A stretch of DNA of 64,000 nt from Solibacillus isronensis (GCF_900168685.1 NZ_FVZN01000011.1:124001-188000); one strand, 5' to 3'. Shown: positions 8,734 to 18,436, counted from the stretch's first letter. Translations and numbers: made by a program. Notes: generated by a model not told the origin, from the letters alone.

Positions 8734-10125
8734 TTGGAATTCCGCATTGAAAAAGACACTTTAGGTGAAATTCGTGTACCAGCAGATAAAATTTGGGGTG
8801 CACAAACACAGCGAAGCAAGGAAAACTTCCAAATTGGCACAGAAAGAATGCCAATCGAAATTATTCGTGCCATGACTATTTTGAAAAAAGCAGCGGCCAT
8901 CGCCAATAATAATTTGGGCAAGCTGTCCGATGTGAAAAAAAATGCGATTGTGGAAGCAGCCGATGAAATTCTTGCTGGCAAATGGGATGAACACTTCCCT
9001 CTTGTCGTTTGGCAAACAGGCAGTGGTACACAGACAAACATGAATGTGAACGAGACGATTGCCCACTTGGCGAATGAAAAGCTGACGGTAGCCGGCTCGG
9101 ATGAAAAAGTTCATCCAAACGATGACGTCAACAAATCACAAAGCTCGAATGACACATTCCCTACTGCGCTACATATTGCTGCAGTCGAAATCGTAGAGAA
9201 CTACTTAATGCCGCGCTTAAAGCTGTTACAGGCGACATTGAAAGAAAAAGCGCTAGCGTTTAACGATATTATTAAAATCGGTCGTACGCATTTACAGGAT
9301 GCAACACCGCTTACACTTGGTCAGGAAATTGGCGGCTGGCACCATATGCTGTTAAAATGCGAAAAAATGATTATGGTGAACACGCAGTTCATGAAGGAGC
9401 TTGCGATTGGCGGTACTGCAGTTGGTACAGGCATTAACGCCCATCCGGAATTCGGTGCACGTACAGCTGCAGAAATCAGCAAACTAACAGGCATTGAATT
9501 CACATCTGCGGAAAATAAATTCCATGCACTGACAAGTCATGATGAAGTTGTGACAGCACACGGTGCATTAAAAGCATTGGCGGCGGATTTAATGAAGATT
9601 GCCAATGATGTACGCTGGCTGGCAAGTGGTCCGCGCTCGGGTATCGGTGAGATTACAATTCCTGAAAACGAACCAGGTTCATCAATTATGCCAGGTAAAG
9701 TAAACCCGACACAAAGTGAAGCGATGACAATGGTCGTGACACAAGTTGTCGGCAATGACGCAACAATCGCTTTCGCAGCTTCACAAGGGAACTTTGAATT
9801 GAATGTATTCAAGCCAGTAATCATATACAACTTCCTGCAATCAGCACGTCTGTTGGCCGATTCGATGAAATCGTTCAACGACAATTGCGCAGTCGGTATC
9901 GAGCCGAATATGGAAGTATTGGACGCTAACCTGAAAAATTCATTAATGCTTGTTACTGCGTTAAACCCGTATATCGGTTATGAAAATGCGGCGAAAATCG
10001 CAAAAACGGCGCATAAAGAAGGCACAACATTAAAAGATGCGGCCATCGCATCAGGGCTTTTAACTGAAGAGGAATTTGAGCGTTACGTTGATCCAAAAAC
10101 GATGATTTATCCAAATGCTGAATAA
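8734..10125 (+). CDS. fumC: Class II fumarate hydratase
   Basis: A 463-residue iron-independent fumarase of the TCA cycle (fumarate + water to malate), a cytosolic homotetramer. The superfamily signature [11 protein letters not shown] lies near residues 315-325, with the active-site loop [11 protein letters not shown] near 183-193 and the substrate-binding SSNDTFPTA near 135-143. The start is TTG 8734, with AAAGGAG nine bases upstream. It sits alone after the terminator of a candidate Fur-controlled sRNA. Being iron-free, it is an enzyme a cell would keep active when iron is scarce, though no direct regulatory site was found at its own start. Confidence 0.95.
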   Translation: MEFRIEKDTLGEIRVPADKIWGAQTQRSKENFQIGTERMPIEIIRAMTILKKAAAIANNNLGKLSDVKKNAIVEAADEILAGKWDEHFPLVVWQTGSGTQTNMNVNETIAHLANEKLTVAGSDEKVHPNDDVNKSQSSNDTFPTALHIAAVEIVENYLMPRLKLLQATLKEKALAFNDIIKIGRTHLQDATPLTLGQEIGGWHHMLLKCEKMIMVNTQFMKELAIGGTAVGTGINAHPEFGARTAAEISKLTGIEFTSAENKFHALTSHDEVVTAHGALKALAADLMKIANDVRWLASGPRSGIGEITIPENEPGSSIMPGKVNPTQSEAMTMVVTQVVGNDATIAFAASQGNFELNVFKPVIIYNFLQSARLLADSMKSFNDNCAVGIEPNMEVLDANLKNSLMLVTALNPYIGYENAAKIAKTAHKEGTTLKDAAIASGLLTEEEFERYVDPKTMIYPNAE

Positions 10126-10211
10126 TTTTTAACGATCCTACACAACCTTCCAACAAGTTTAGTCAATTACTTTTAGCCGGTAATAAACTATTGTTGAGGA
10201 GGTTGTTTTTA

Positions 10212-10436
10212 TTGAAAAAAATCCAATTTGTAAAGGATGGTTATGAAATCGTCGTAAATATTCGCAGAAATATACAGAATGAAACTACTAAATACGTTGA
10301 AGCAGATGCCTATTATAATGATTTTGGCAATTACCGCATATTAGTTTTAGGAGATACTGTGGAAAAAGTAGTGGAACTTGCAACACATGAGCTTCTAACT
10401 AATCACCCATTTGAGAAAATCATATTAGATTATTAA
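10212..10436 (+). CDS. Small hypothetical protein
   Basis: A 74-residue protein starting at TTG 10212 (MKKIQF), with GAGGAGG nine bases upstream; the upstream in-frame start at 10191 would overlap that site. No membrane segment. The sequence alternates charged and hydrophobic residues, suggesting a small alpha/beta fold (KKIQFVKDGYEIVVNI, then two helices). I do not recognise the family. It lies between fumC and a terminator facing the pilus locus, so it is either a late gene of the fumC transcript or has its own weak promoter. Confidence 0.6.
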   Translation: MKKIQFVKDGYEIVVNIRRNIQNETTKYVEADAYYNDFGNYRILVLGDTVEKVVELATHELLTNHPFEKIILDY

Positions 10437-10445
10437 GTCATATTT

Positions 10446-10487
10446 AAAGGGATGCCCCGAAAATAGTTTCAGGACACCCCTTTTTAT
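10446..10487. terminator. Bidirectional terminator between the small gene and prepilin peptidase
   Basis: Arms AAAGGGATGCCCCGAAA and TTTCAGGACACCCCTTT. On the minus strand all mismatches become G-U wobbles; on the plus strand the T tract is better. It lies between two convergent stop codons. Confidence 0.65.
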
Positions 10488-11239
10488 TATAATAAATTTA
10501 AATACATATCAATGAGCTGGTCACCGTAAAAATAAACAATGATTGCGGCAATAGCAATTGATGGTCCGAACGGTACAGGGGTTTTGCGCCCTTTCCCACG
10601 GATTTTCAAAATGACGATTCCGACAATCATCCCGATCACTGAAGCTAAAAATAAGGTTAATAACGTATTGAATGTTCCTAATACCAAACCGATCAGTAAA
10701 AACAGCTTAATATCTCCGCCGCCCATTCCACCTTTAGAAATGATTGCGATTAATAGTAGAATTGAAAATCCGATTGCTGCGCCAGCAATACTATCCCACC
10801 ATGGGTCAAGCGGCGAAAGAATTCTTCCAATAATTAGCAACGGCAGGAAAAACAATAATATTTTATCCGGAATAAGCATGTACGCAATATCCGAAACATT
10901 GATAATGACCAATAGCGAAATAAACAATAAAGCTACTGCCAATTCCCATGTGATGCCGAGCTGCCATGTAGCAAATGCAAACAGCAGTCCTGTTACAAGC
11001 TCGGTAAAAGCGTAAATCGGCGATACTTTCACACCGCATGTTCGGCATTTTCCTCGTAAAAATATGTACGAAAAAACAGGTACGAGTTCAAAAGCGCTTA
11101 AACGTCGATTGCAATGGACACAGTGAGATGGCGGTGTCACAATCGACTCTTTTTTCGGTACCCGTAATCCGACTACATTGTAAAACGAGCCGAATACCAA
11201 ACCAAATATTCCCGCAAATATTGTATACATAATCTCCAT
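10487..11239 (-). CDS. pilD: Prepilin peptidase / N-methyltransferase (A24 family)
   Basis: A 250-residue polytopic membrane aspartic protease that cleaves class III signal peptides of prepilins and methylates the new N-terminus. The N-terminal methylase-type domain has the zinc tetrad C40xxC43 and C65xxC68. The two catalytic aspartates are D117 (SDIAYMLIPD) and D176 (GMGGGDIK). ATG 11239 follows AAGGAGC at about eight bases. It lies downstream of pilO in the same direction, split from it by 293 bases holding a 21-nt repeat array, so it may have its own transcript. It could also serve competence pseudopilins (ComC role). Confidence 0.93.
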   Translation of the reverse strand: MEIMYTIFAGIFGLVFGSFYNVVGLRVPKKESIVTPPSHCVHCNRRLSAFELVPVFSYIFLRGKCRTCGVKVSPIYAFTELVTGLLFAFATWQLGITWELAVALLFISLLVIINVSDIAYMLIPDKILLFFLPLLIIGRILSPLDPWWDSIAGAAIGFSILLLIAIISKGGMGGGDIKLFLLIGLVLGTFNTLLTLFLASVIGMIVGIVILKIRGKGRKTPVPFGPSIAIAAIIVYFYGDQLIDMYLNLL

Positions 11240-11340
11240 TTTAGATGCTCCTTACTTGTACCTGCTATATATCAAGTGGTTGATTTCCATTTTGGGTCGG
11301 ACGCTTTCTAGTGTCAACTCAGCTCCCCATGAGAAACTTA

Positions 11341-11449
11341 ATCCTCAGTTTGGGGCAGATTATCCTCACTTGATACAGATTAATCCTCAATAACGGTATC
11401 TTAATCCTCAATCGTGAGTCTATAATCCTCAAATGCATTTTAATCCTCA
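11341..11449. repeat. 21-nt periodic array, core TAATCCTCA (six copies)
   Basis: ATCCTCA begins at 11341, 11362, 11383, 11404, 11425 and 11443: four steps of exactly 21 nt and one of 18. The conserved core is about TWATCCTCA; the 11-14 nt between cores are unrelated to each other. The array fills the gap between pilO and the prepilin peptidase. Every plus-strand frame is broken by stops somewhere in the array, so it is not an obvious gene. The same core recurs at 26.19 kb. Confidence 0.85.
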
Positions 11450-11532
11450 CTTTCAAAGGGGACACTATGCAACAACTTAGAACAGAGGCAGTGACTTTTA
11501 ATTTTTACACAATTATATATTCGAATAAATGC

Positions 11533-12240
11533 CTACTCGTAGTAGAAAGTAGTAACTTGAATATCGGCTGTTACGATTTCTGATGCTTCTTCTGTAAATT
11601 TGTCTTCTTCACCCGGAAGCGCGAAATTAATAATGTCAATCCGCATGACGCGTTCTTTGTTTTCAATTTCTTCAATGAACTGCAGCAAGTTTACATCATT
11701 TGGCGCAGCAACATTGATGTTAAATGTAACGAACTTCAGTGAAGGCGGCAATGTTTCTACAGCGATTGTGGAAACGGGCAATTCCTCTGAAACTTCCGCG
11801 TCCTCCGTTTGGTCAGCACTCTCTGTTGATTCAGTTGCTGTCCCTTCTTCCGTTTCCGGTACAGAAAGCGGATCTTGAAGCCCTGAACTGGATACGAGAG
11901 CATTATAGTTGTTGAACTCGATGCTTTGAATACGCGAATCTGTTATATATTGTATTTCTTCAATGGATAAAATCAGTTCGTCAATTTCCCGGTTATCCGG
12001 TACTTTTTTACGTAAAGCAAATTCGTTTGCATTCGTCTCGGACTGCTGTGACTGGTCTGTTGCTATTGTTTCCTCCAGAACCGCAATTTCGTTATGAAGG
12101 CTGTTGATCTCAGAACGAATCATCTGTTCTTCATCCTGCTTTGGTTTGACGATATAGTAATACATTGCAAACAGCAAAGCCATCGCCAATGCAATTACAA
12201 TGAGGAGTGTCCCGTTTTTACTACTTGAGATGGAATTCAT
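11533..12240 (-). CDS. pilO: Type IV pilus assembly protein PilO
   Basis: A 235-residue bitopic membrane protein: short cytoplasmic tail, one membrane helix (about residues 13-31), a coiled coil (about 34-75), a Ser/Thr/Glu-rich linker (about 120-155), then a ferredoxin-like end. PilO pairs with PilN to link the cytoplasmic PilM ring to the extracellular side of the pilus machine. The assignment rests on topology and on its place directly after pilM and pilN, with which it overlaps by one base (TAATG); PilO sequences themselves diverge widely. The acidic linker is longer than in Gram-negative PilO. Confidence 0.8.
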   Translation of the reverse strand: MNSISSSKNGTLLIVIALAMALLFAMYYYIVKPKQDEEQMIRSEINSLHNEIAVLEETIATDQSQQSETNANEFALRKKVPDNREIDELILSIEEIQYITDSRIQSIEFNNYNALVSSSGLQDPLSVPETEEGTATESTESADQTEDAEVSEELPVSTIAVETLPPSLKFVTFNINVAAPNDVNLLQFIEEIENKERVMRIDIINFALPGEEDKFTEEASEIVTADIQVTTFYYE

Positions 12241-12830
12241 TACTCTTCACCTCCAGCAGCTACGTGCAATTGATCAATTACAAGGAAAATTTCCACGCTA
12301 TATCGCGGTACTTCCGTGAATTGCTGTGTATCATTAATCTCTTCATCAGTAGGGTTAAGTTCAAAGTTTTGAATTGTCCCCACTTGAACATCACTAAAAT
12401 ACGGGCTTTTTTCCAGCTGGCTTACATAGGTTGAGATAGCATTCAATGTCTCGAAATCAACCGCTACTTGTACGCCTGTCTCAGAAAATCCATAAGAACG
12501 TAAATATGTATCTGTCGGTAATAAATTTCGCGTCTCGATGATAATCGGCGAGACGCGATATGAAACACGCTCCACAAAAGCAACCGATTCTTCCAATGAA
12601 CCTTTACTCCCTGTTTGCGATGAAGCTACTTCGGCATTTAATGTGTCTCTTGTCACCAATAACGAATCACGTTCCGGTACGGCACTTGCAATTTCGCTTT
12701 TCGCACTGAAATAAGTGATTGCCAGCAAGCCTATTGTTAATATCGATAAAATCCCAACTAAAATAAAGGCTAACTTTAAACTCGTCGCACCTTTTTCGAT
12801 TTTAGGCAGAAGGTTAATATCCGGAATCAT
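12240..12830 (-). CDS. pilN: Type IV pilus assembly protein PilN
   Basis: A 196-residue bitopic protein. It begins with the PilN hallmark MIPDINLLP (residues 1-9), the segment that inserts into PilM, followed by one membrane helix (about 20-44) and an extracytoplasmic coiled coil and ferredoxin-like domain. Its ATG overlaps the pilM stop (ATGA) and its stop overlaps the pilO start, so the three are translationally coupled. It is part of the PilM-PilN-PilO alignment complex of the type IV pilus. Confidence 0.87.
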   Translation of the reverse strand: MIPDINLLPKIEKGATSLKLAFILVGILSILTIGLLAITYFSAKSEIASAVPERDSLLVTRDTLNAEVASSQTGSKGSLEESVAFVERVSYRVSPIIIETRNLLPTDTYLRSYGFSETGVQVAVDFETLNAISTYVSQLEKSPYFSDVQVGTIQNFELNPTDEEINDTQQFTEVPRYSVEIFLVIDQLHVAAGGEE

Positions 12831-13804
12831 TCGTTAACCTCCTTTAAAGCAAGTCCGAGCAAAGTCGCATGCTTTGCTTTGCAGTTCGGAAAATGCTCGT
12901 TGATTACTTTATCATTGACAATGCTTACCGGTGTCGGCAGATTTTCATTCAACAGTGCCTCAATTGACTGCAGTAACGGATGATCTCCCATAACGACGAT
13001 TTCATCAACTTCTCTTTCACCTTTATGGAGAGAGAATTTAAAGAAGTTCATCATACGGTCGATTTCCAATACCTGATCTGTAGTGGCTGTACGGAAATCA
13101 TCCAAATTAGCTGTATAGTTAAATTCAACCTCGCCATTTTCAACAACATGTTGCTGCCAGTTGTCCGGATTCGTATCAATCGTCTGGAATCGCAGAAACT
13201 CTACTTCCCCGTTAGAATAAATGCAAATCGACAATTCATTGATTAACCAGTCCGTCACCAAATATGTACGGTTCGTATCGATGAACTGGATATGTTCAAG
13301 CAACCTTAAATTACATAGCGCCCGAATATCAGCCACTTGCGGATGCAAATGGTTGTCCAATAGGAGGCCGATCATCTTCCCGACCTCATCAGGCGGTGCG
13401 GCAAATAAAACAGCCTTCCCATCCCCTTCAATCGAGTCATGTATATCAATAAGGGGCTCCTGAAACGGCAGATGAATCGACTGACCCACTTCCATCTGCA
13501 CATATTCCTTCAGGTTTTTACCGCTGATATCAGCAGGATGTTCGAATGTTTTTAATAAAATCGATGTATCCGGCACAAGGAAGCGCACATTTTGCTTTCT
13601 TCCGCCCCAGTTTTGCACATTTGCTTTAATCAGTTCATACATCGCCATTTCATCGAGAATAACCCCTTCTTGAACCGCAGTTTTCGGTAAGGGCGTTTCA
13701 TAAATAACGGGCTGATCCACTGTTGCGCCTTTTAAAACGAGTGCACGCATTACATAATCACTAATGACAATGGATACATGCGATTTTCTTTTCATATTGA
13801 ACAT
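12827..13804 (-). CDS. pilM: Type IV pilus assembly protein PilM (actin-like)
   Basis: A 325-residue cytoplasmic protein of the PilM/FtsA-like actin fold, which forms the platform bound by the PilN tail. Family signs include the early VSIVISDYVMRALVLKG strand pair, a VPDTSILLKTF-type segment and the late IVVMGDHPLLQSIEALL. ATG 13804 is chosen since GGGGAGG precedes it by eight bases; the open frame extends to 13879 without a usable site. An inverted repeat upstream separates it from pilA, so translation of pilMNO may be set lower than that of the pilin. Confidence 0.85.
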   Translation of the reverse strand: MFNMKRKSHVSIVISDYVMRALVLKGATVDQPVIYETPLPKTAVQEGVILDEMAMYELIKANVQNWGGRKQNVRFLVPDTSILLKTFEHPADISGKNLKEYVQMEVGQSIHLPFQEPLIDIHDSIEGDGKAVLFAAPPDEVGKMIGLLLDNHLHPQVADIRALCNLRLLEHIQFIDTNRTYLVTDWLINELSICIYSNGEVEFLRFQTIDTNPDNWQQHVVENGEVEFNYTANLDDFRTATTDQVLEIDRMMNFFKFSLHKGEREVDEIVVMGDHPLLQSIEALLNENLPTPVSIVNDKVINEHFPNCKAKHATLLGLALKEVNE

Positions 13805-13885
13805 AGAGGGACCCTCCCCTTTAACCTTTAATGTAATGCCTTTTTTGAGAAGCGCCTGTTTAGATGGCGCAATCATCACTCAATG

Positions 13886-13916
13886 GAACACCCAAGCGCT
13901 GTTGGGTTGGGTGTTC
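13886..13916. promoter_or_regulatory. Stem-loop between pilA and pilM
   Basis: Perfect 10-bp inverted repeat GAACACCCAA/TTGGGTGTTC with an 11-nt loop, 34 nt after the pilA stop. No T tract follows on the minus strand, so it looks like an mRNA-stabilising or partial termination structure that would raise pilin over PilMNO output. Confidence 0.6.
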
Positions 13917-13949
13917 TTTGGGGGATGATTATTTAAGATCGTCAATAGG

Positions 13950-14399
13950 TTATTTTTTGTTCTCAATTTTCCATTTTCCCTCTACAGCAGTCACATTACT
14001 ATCATCTATTTTAAGTTCCTCTAAAGTAGTTGTTCCAGAAATAGTCAACGTTTTACCACTTTTAGTTATTACTCCCGCTGTCATCTTACCCGTAGAATCA
14101 ACTGCTACCGGAGTAGTAACACTAGCGCTCCCTAGGTTTACATATTTGTCTCCAACTCCATTAGACCCATTCACAACAAATCCAGTTGTTGTTCCAGTAT
14201 CTGCATAGTAAATCTGAGCAGCACTAACAATATTTGCTACATCTGCTTTTATTCCCTTTATACGAGAATTATCTATTATATTCCCAATAGCTGGAATTGC
14301 AATTGCCGCTACAATCGCTAAGATAACAATTACTGCTAAAAGCTCAACTAAAGATAAACCTTTTTCATTTTTAATACGTTTTTTTAATGTAATAAACAT
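13950..14399 (-). CDS. pilA: Type IV major prepilin
   Basis: A 149-residue prepilin. The leader is short and basic (MFITLKKRIKNEKG, 14 residues), cleaved before LSLVELLAVIVILA, with the invariant Glu at +5 of the mature protein. The hydrophobic N-terminal helix spans about residues 15-40. The Gly/Thr-rich globular domain lacks cysteines, so there is no disulfide-bonded D-region as in Gram-negative pilins. AAGGAGG is well placed before ATG 14399. Its position among the assembly genes and its own hairpin behind it argue that it is the main subunit. Confidence 0.92.
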   Translation of the reverse strand: MFITLKKRIKNEKGLSLVELLAVIVILAIVAAIAIPAIGNIIDNSRIKGIKADVANIVSAAQIYYADTGTTTGFVVNGSNGVGDKYVNLGSASVTTPVAVDSTGKMTAGVITKSGKTLTISGTTTLEELKIDDSNVTAVEGKWKIENKK

Positions 14400-14497
14400 A
14401 TTACTTCCTCCTTTATATTTTGTTTCGATTTTATTTTTGCACTGACGCTTTGTATTGCTTCGATGCCTCCTTGCAAAACGCCGTTTAATTTTTCCGT

Positions 14498-15706
14498 TTA
14501 CATTTGTTCATAAAGACTGAACATCGGTAAGAAAATTGCCGCTACGATAAGACCAACTGCACCTGCTAATATCACAATCATTAATGGTTCAATTAGAGAT
14601 TTTAAAGTATCGACATTTCTGTCTACTTCCTCTTCATAAAAATCTGCAATCTTCTCCAGCATATAATCAAGAGACCCTGTAGACTCACCAATTCTCGTCA
14701 TACTCGTTACCATCGGCGGGAAAATCCAGCTCTTTTCAAGCGGCTCCGTTAACGTACTCCCTTTTTCTAGGCTTGTCCGTGCATCGAGTACCACTTTTCC
14801 TACAACGGGATTTCCGGACACTTTCTGTGAAATTGTCAATGCCTGCAAAATTGGTACCGCACTGCTAAATAGTGATGATAAATTGCGCGTCAATCTTGCA
14901 ATCGCGGTTTTCTGCAAAAGCGGACCAAATATCGGCATCTTCAGCATCATATAATGGACGTTGTAATGAAACTGTTTATTATTCCGGTACAAGTACTGGA
15001 ATAGAAACCCGCCAATTGCTGTGGCACCAATCGGCAGCCACCAATATTGTCTCAGCCACTCCCCTAACGCTACTGTCCATACCGTTAAAGTCGGAAGTTC
15101 GGCATCCATCGATTCAAAAGACTCAACAAACGTCGGGACAATAAAGATCAGCATAAAAAATACAACAACTACGATCATGACTAAAAGCATCGCAGGGTAT
15201 GTCAACGTCGATTGCACTTTTTTGATTAAGCGGAAGGACTTTTCGTACGAGTTCGCCAGGCGCTCCAGCGTATCGTCGATATTCCCTGTCGCTTCACCTG
15301 ACCGCATCATATTGACGAACAGCTCGGGAAAAGCTTTCGGATGCTTCCTTACCGCATCCGAAAATGGAATACCTGAACGAATATCCTCTTCCACCGCTTC
15401 AAGTGCCCTTCTCAGCGGCTTGCTCGTTGCCTGCTTAGCTAAAATATCGGTCGCTTCAACAAGTGATACACCCGCGCGGATCAGTGTCGCAAACTGACGG
15501 CAGTAAATAACAAAATCCTGTGTTTTTACTTTTTTGCTGCCTAGGCTGACTTCCATATGTAATAGACTTTTCGATTCTTCTATTTCACGAGGGTTTATGC
15601 CCTTTTCACGAAGCTTTAAAATGGCGGCTGCTTTATTCGCTGCATCAACCGTCCCTTTTTGCGTCGCTCCCATTTTTGTTCGTCCTACATATTTAAATAC
15701 GGTCAA
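14498..15706 (-). CDS. pilC: Type IV pilus inner-membrane platform protein PilC
   Basis: A 402-residue GspF-family protein with two tandem GspF cytoplasmic domains (about residues 70-190 and 270-395) and three membrane helices near 165-190, 210-235 and 375-400. It is the platform through which PilB and PilT drive pilin insertion and removal. It starts at TTG, whose bases overlap the pilT stop (TTGA), showing tight coupling. Family motifs include the N-terminal FKYVGRTKMGA and the Gly-containing GEATGNIDDTLERLA near 137-151. Confidence 0.92.
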   Translation of the reverse strand: MTVFKYVGRTKMGATQKGTVDAANKAAAILKLREKGINPREIEESKSLLHMEVSLGSKKVKTQDFVIYCRQFATLIRAGVSLVEATDILAKQATSKPLRRALEAVEEDIRSGIPFSDAVRKHPKAFPELFVNMMRSGEATGNIDDTLERLANSYEKSFRLIKKVQSTLTYPAMLLVMIVVVVFFMLIFIVPTFVESFESMDAELPTLTVWTVALGEWLRQYWWLPIGATAIGGFLFQYLYRNNKQFHYNVHYMMLKMPIFGPLLQKTAIARLTRNLSSLFSSAVPILQALTISQKVSGNPVVGKVVLDARTSLEKGSTLTEPLEKSWIFPPMVTSMTRIGESTGSLDYMLEKIADFYEEEVDRNVDTLKSLIEPLMIVILAGAVGLIVAAIFLPMFSLYEQM

Positions 15707-16746
15707 CTGTAATCACCCACATTCAAATAGGGCCGTACTTCCTCCAACGAAACTTTTCCCGAAGAAACAAGCGCCTGTATGGATGTCTCTAATGTATGCA
15801 TCCCTAATGCTCGGTTTGTCTGCATCACACTTGGGATTTGATGAATTTTTTCATTTCGTATCAAATTTGTGACAGCTGGAATACTTACCAGAATTTCTGT
15901 TGCGGCAACCCGACCCGCTTTATCTTTTCGAATGAATAATCGCTGTGAAATAATTCCTTGCAATACATTTGCCAATTGTATTCGAATCTGCCCTTGCTGA
16001 TGCGGCGGAAACACATCGATAATCCGGTCAATTGTCGTCGGTGCACTTGATGTATGGAGTGTAGCAAATACTAAGTGACCTGTTTCCGCTGCTGTAATCG
16101 CTGTAGAAATAGTCTCTAAATCTCGCATTTCCCCAACTAGAATAATATCCGGATCTTGACGGAGTGATGCACGCAGGCCATTCGCAAATGAGCCGGTATC
16201 AATTCCGACTTCCCGCTGATTCACTACCGATTTTTTATGTGAATGCAAATATTCAATCGGATCTTCCAGCGTAATGATATGCTTTGATTTTGTTTCATTA
16301 ATATAGTCAATCATTGCTGCGAGCGTTGTTGATTTACCTGAACCTGTTGGACCCGTTACTAAAATGAGCCCTTGAGGTTTTTCAGCCAAATCGTACAGCA
16401 CTTTTGGCATATTCAATGATTCAATTGACGGGATCTGACTCGGAATGAGACGAGCAGCGATTGCCCCGACATTTCGCTGATGGTACGCATTTACACGGAA
16501 TCGGCAAAGATCTTCCAATGAATAATTGAAATCCGTTTCACCCTTTTCCTCGAATTCCCTTGCTTTGTAGGCAGGTATTAGGTCTATCACCATTTGCTCA
16601 ATCATTTCTGCCGTTACAATTACATCGCCATACTGCTTTAATTGACCATTTACACGATAAACAGGAGGGATGCCGGTAGTGACATGTAAATCGGATGCTT
16701 TTTCATCATACGCACGCTGCAGTAATTCCTGTATAGTCAATGTCAT
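15703..16746 (-). CDS. pilT: Type IV pilus retraction ATPase PilT
   Basis: A 347-residue hexameric AAA-type motor. Motifs, numbered from the upstream ATG at 16752: N-terminal ASDLHVTTGIPP (19-30), Walker A GPTGSGKST (134-142), Asp box HIITLEDPIEY (158-168), Walker B IILVGEMRD (203-211) and His box GHLVFATLHT (225-234). ATG 16746 is preferred over 16752 because AGGGGG, which overlaps the pilB stop, is seven bases from it and only one from the other. A PilT next to PilB implies retractable pili, hence twitching-type motility, adhesion or DNA uptake. Confidence 0.93.
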   Translation of the reverse strand: MTLTIQELLQRAYDEKASDLHVTTGIPPVYRVNGQLKQYGDVIVTAEMIEQMVIDLIPAYKAREFEEKGETDFNYSLEDLCRFRVNAYHQRNVGAIAARLIPSQIPSIESLNMPKVLYDLAEKPQGLILVTGPTGSGKSTTLAAMIDYINETKSKHIITLEDPIEYLHSHKKSVVNQREVGIDTGSFANGLRASLRQDPDIILVGEMRDLETISTAITAAETGHLVFATLHTSSAPTTIDRIIDVFPPHQQGQIRIQLANVLQGIISQRLFIRKDKAGRVAATEILVSIPAVTNLIRNEKIHQIPSVMQTNRALGMHTLETSIQALVSSGKVSLEEVRPYLNVGDYS

Positions 16747-16757
16747 GTCCATTCCCC

Positions 16758-18422
16758 CTAATCAATCGTGGCCACACGCAGCACTTCTTCTGTCGTCGTG
16801 ACTCCGGCCAGCACTTTCATTAACCCGTCCTGCAGTAATGTGTTATGTCCGGCATTTTGCATATAATCGCCAATTTCATAGCTACTTGCACCGTTTAAAA
16901 TGAGATCTTTTAATCCGCGGTCAACAGGCAGTAATTCGTGAATAGCAAGTCGCCCGCGATAGCCCGTGTTTCCGCAAGCTGCACACCCGCGGCCTTTTCG
17001 TATCTTATTAACTTCCAATCCGTTGTTCGCAAAAATTTGTCTTTCCCGGATTGTTGGCTCTATTTCTGTCGTACAGTCCCGACAAATTTGACGTACAAGT
17101 CGCTGCGCCATTATTCCAACTAGGGAAGAAGAAATGAGAAACGGTTCTATTCCCATATCCTGCAGTCTGGATACCGATTCAATCGCACTGTTTGTATGCA
17201 ATGTACTTAATACAAGGTGCCCTGTTAACGATGCACGAATCGAGATTTGCGCGGTTTCTAGATCCCGGATTTCCCCGATCATGATAATGTCCGGATCCTG
17301 ACGCAAAATCGAACGTAATCCCGCTGCGAACGTTAAACCGACTTCTTCTTTCACTTGAATCTGGTTGACACCGTTTAACTGGTATTCAACCGGATCCTCA
17401 ACCGTAATAATATTGACGCCTTCATTATTTAAGTTCGACAGTGCTGCATATAACGTAGAAGATTTACCTGAACCTGTAGGGCCAGTAATTAGCACAATAC
17501 CATTCGGTTTCCCAATCATCTTCCTGAAAATTGCTTCGTTATTTTTCGTAAACCCAAGATGTGCTATGTCAGTTGCGGCATTGCTTATATCCAAAATACG
17601 CATAACGATTTTCTCACCATATACAGTCGGTAATGTAGAAAGGCGAATATCAACATTTTTAAATTCAATATTAACTTTAAACCGCCCATCCTGCGGAATC
17701 CGGTTTTCCGTAATATTCAGTCCGCCCATAATTTTTACACGGGCAGTCATCATATTCTGCATATACTTTGGAAGAGAACGCTCTGTTCGAAGCACTCCGT
17801 CGACACGATACCGTATTCTGTATTCGGTCTCATGAGGGTCAAAATGAATATCGGATGCACGCTGCGCAACTCCGTTATTAATGATCTGGTTTACAAGCCG
17901 TACGATAGCCGAATCTTCATCGGTAATTTCCTGCTGTACTTCCGGTGTGTTCACTTCTATTTCAGTTAACGCTGCATCCATCGAAGCCTGCAGATCATAG
18001 TATTTTGTAATGGTCCGGTACAGATCATCCTTCGCTGCAATACTTGTTTCAATTTGACAACCCGTTGCCATCCGTACTTCTTCTATAGCAAAATAATCCA
18101 TCGGGTCTGCCATTGCTATGAGCAGCTTATTTTTATCCCGACGCACCGGCATAATATTCGTACGCTTCGCCAGTTCCCTCGGTACAAGCTGCAGCAGTTC
18201 CGGCGCGATAACATGGTTACTTAAAGTGATATGCGGAATACCTAGCTGAAACTCCAGTACTTCAATGAGCTGCTGTTCCGTCAGGATGTTCTCTTTAATG
18301 AAGAAGTCCCCGAGCTTTTCGTCCCGGCTTTTATTTTCAAGTGCATAAGTTAGCTGTGATTCGGTTATAACGCGCGACTCTAAAAGCAAGTCTCCTAAAC
18401 GTTTTCTCGATTTCGCCTTCAT
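16758..18422 (-). CDS. pilB: Type IV pilus extension ATPase PilB (GspE family)
   Basis: A 554-residue polymerisation ATPase. The N-terminal MshEN-type domain (about 1-150) is of the class that binds cyclic di-GMP in some relatives. The catalytic core has Walker A GPTGSGKSS near 310-318 and Walker B IIMIGEIRD near 380. A zinc tetrad of two CxxC pairs (CRDC and CAAC) lies at about 440-485, typical of GspE/PilB and absent from PilT. GGGGGG precedes ATG 18422. It follows the VanW-like gene by 14 bases and couples to pilT through the shared ribosome site. Confidence 0.93.
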   Translation of the reverse strand: MKAKSRKRLGDLLLESRVITESQLTYALENKSRDEKLGDFFIKENILTEQQLIEVLEFQLGIPHITLSNHVIAPELLQLVPRELAKRTNIMPVRRDKNKLLIAMADPMDYFAIEEVRMATGCQIETSIAAKDDLYRTITKYYDLQASMDAALTEIEVNTPEVQQEITDEDSAIVRLVNQIINNGVAQRASDIHFDPHETEYRIRYRVDGVLRTERSLPKYMQNMMTARVKIMGGLNITENRIPQDGRFKVNIEFKNVDIRLSTLPTVYGEKIVMRILDISNAATDIAHLGFTKNNEAIFRKMIGKPNGIVLITGPTGSGKSSTLYAALSNLNNEGVNIITVEDPVEYQLNGVNQIQVKEEVGLTFAAGLRSILRQDPDIIMIGEIRDLETAQISIRASLTGHLVLSTLHTNSAIESVSRLQDMGIEPFLISSSLVGIMAQRLVRQICRDCTTEIEPTIRERQIFANNGLEVNKIRKGRGCAACGNTGYRGRLAIHELLPVDRGLKDLILNGASSYEIGDYMQNAGHNTLLQDGLMKVLAGVTTTEEVLRVATID

Positions 18423-18436
18423 ATCTACGTCCCCCC

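Noticed and set aside
11341-11449. CRISPR array interpretation of the 21-nt repeats
   Set aside because: Cores are 8-10 nt and spacers 11-14 nt, far below CRISPR sizes; no cas genes are present.
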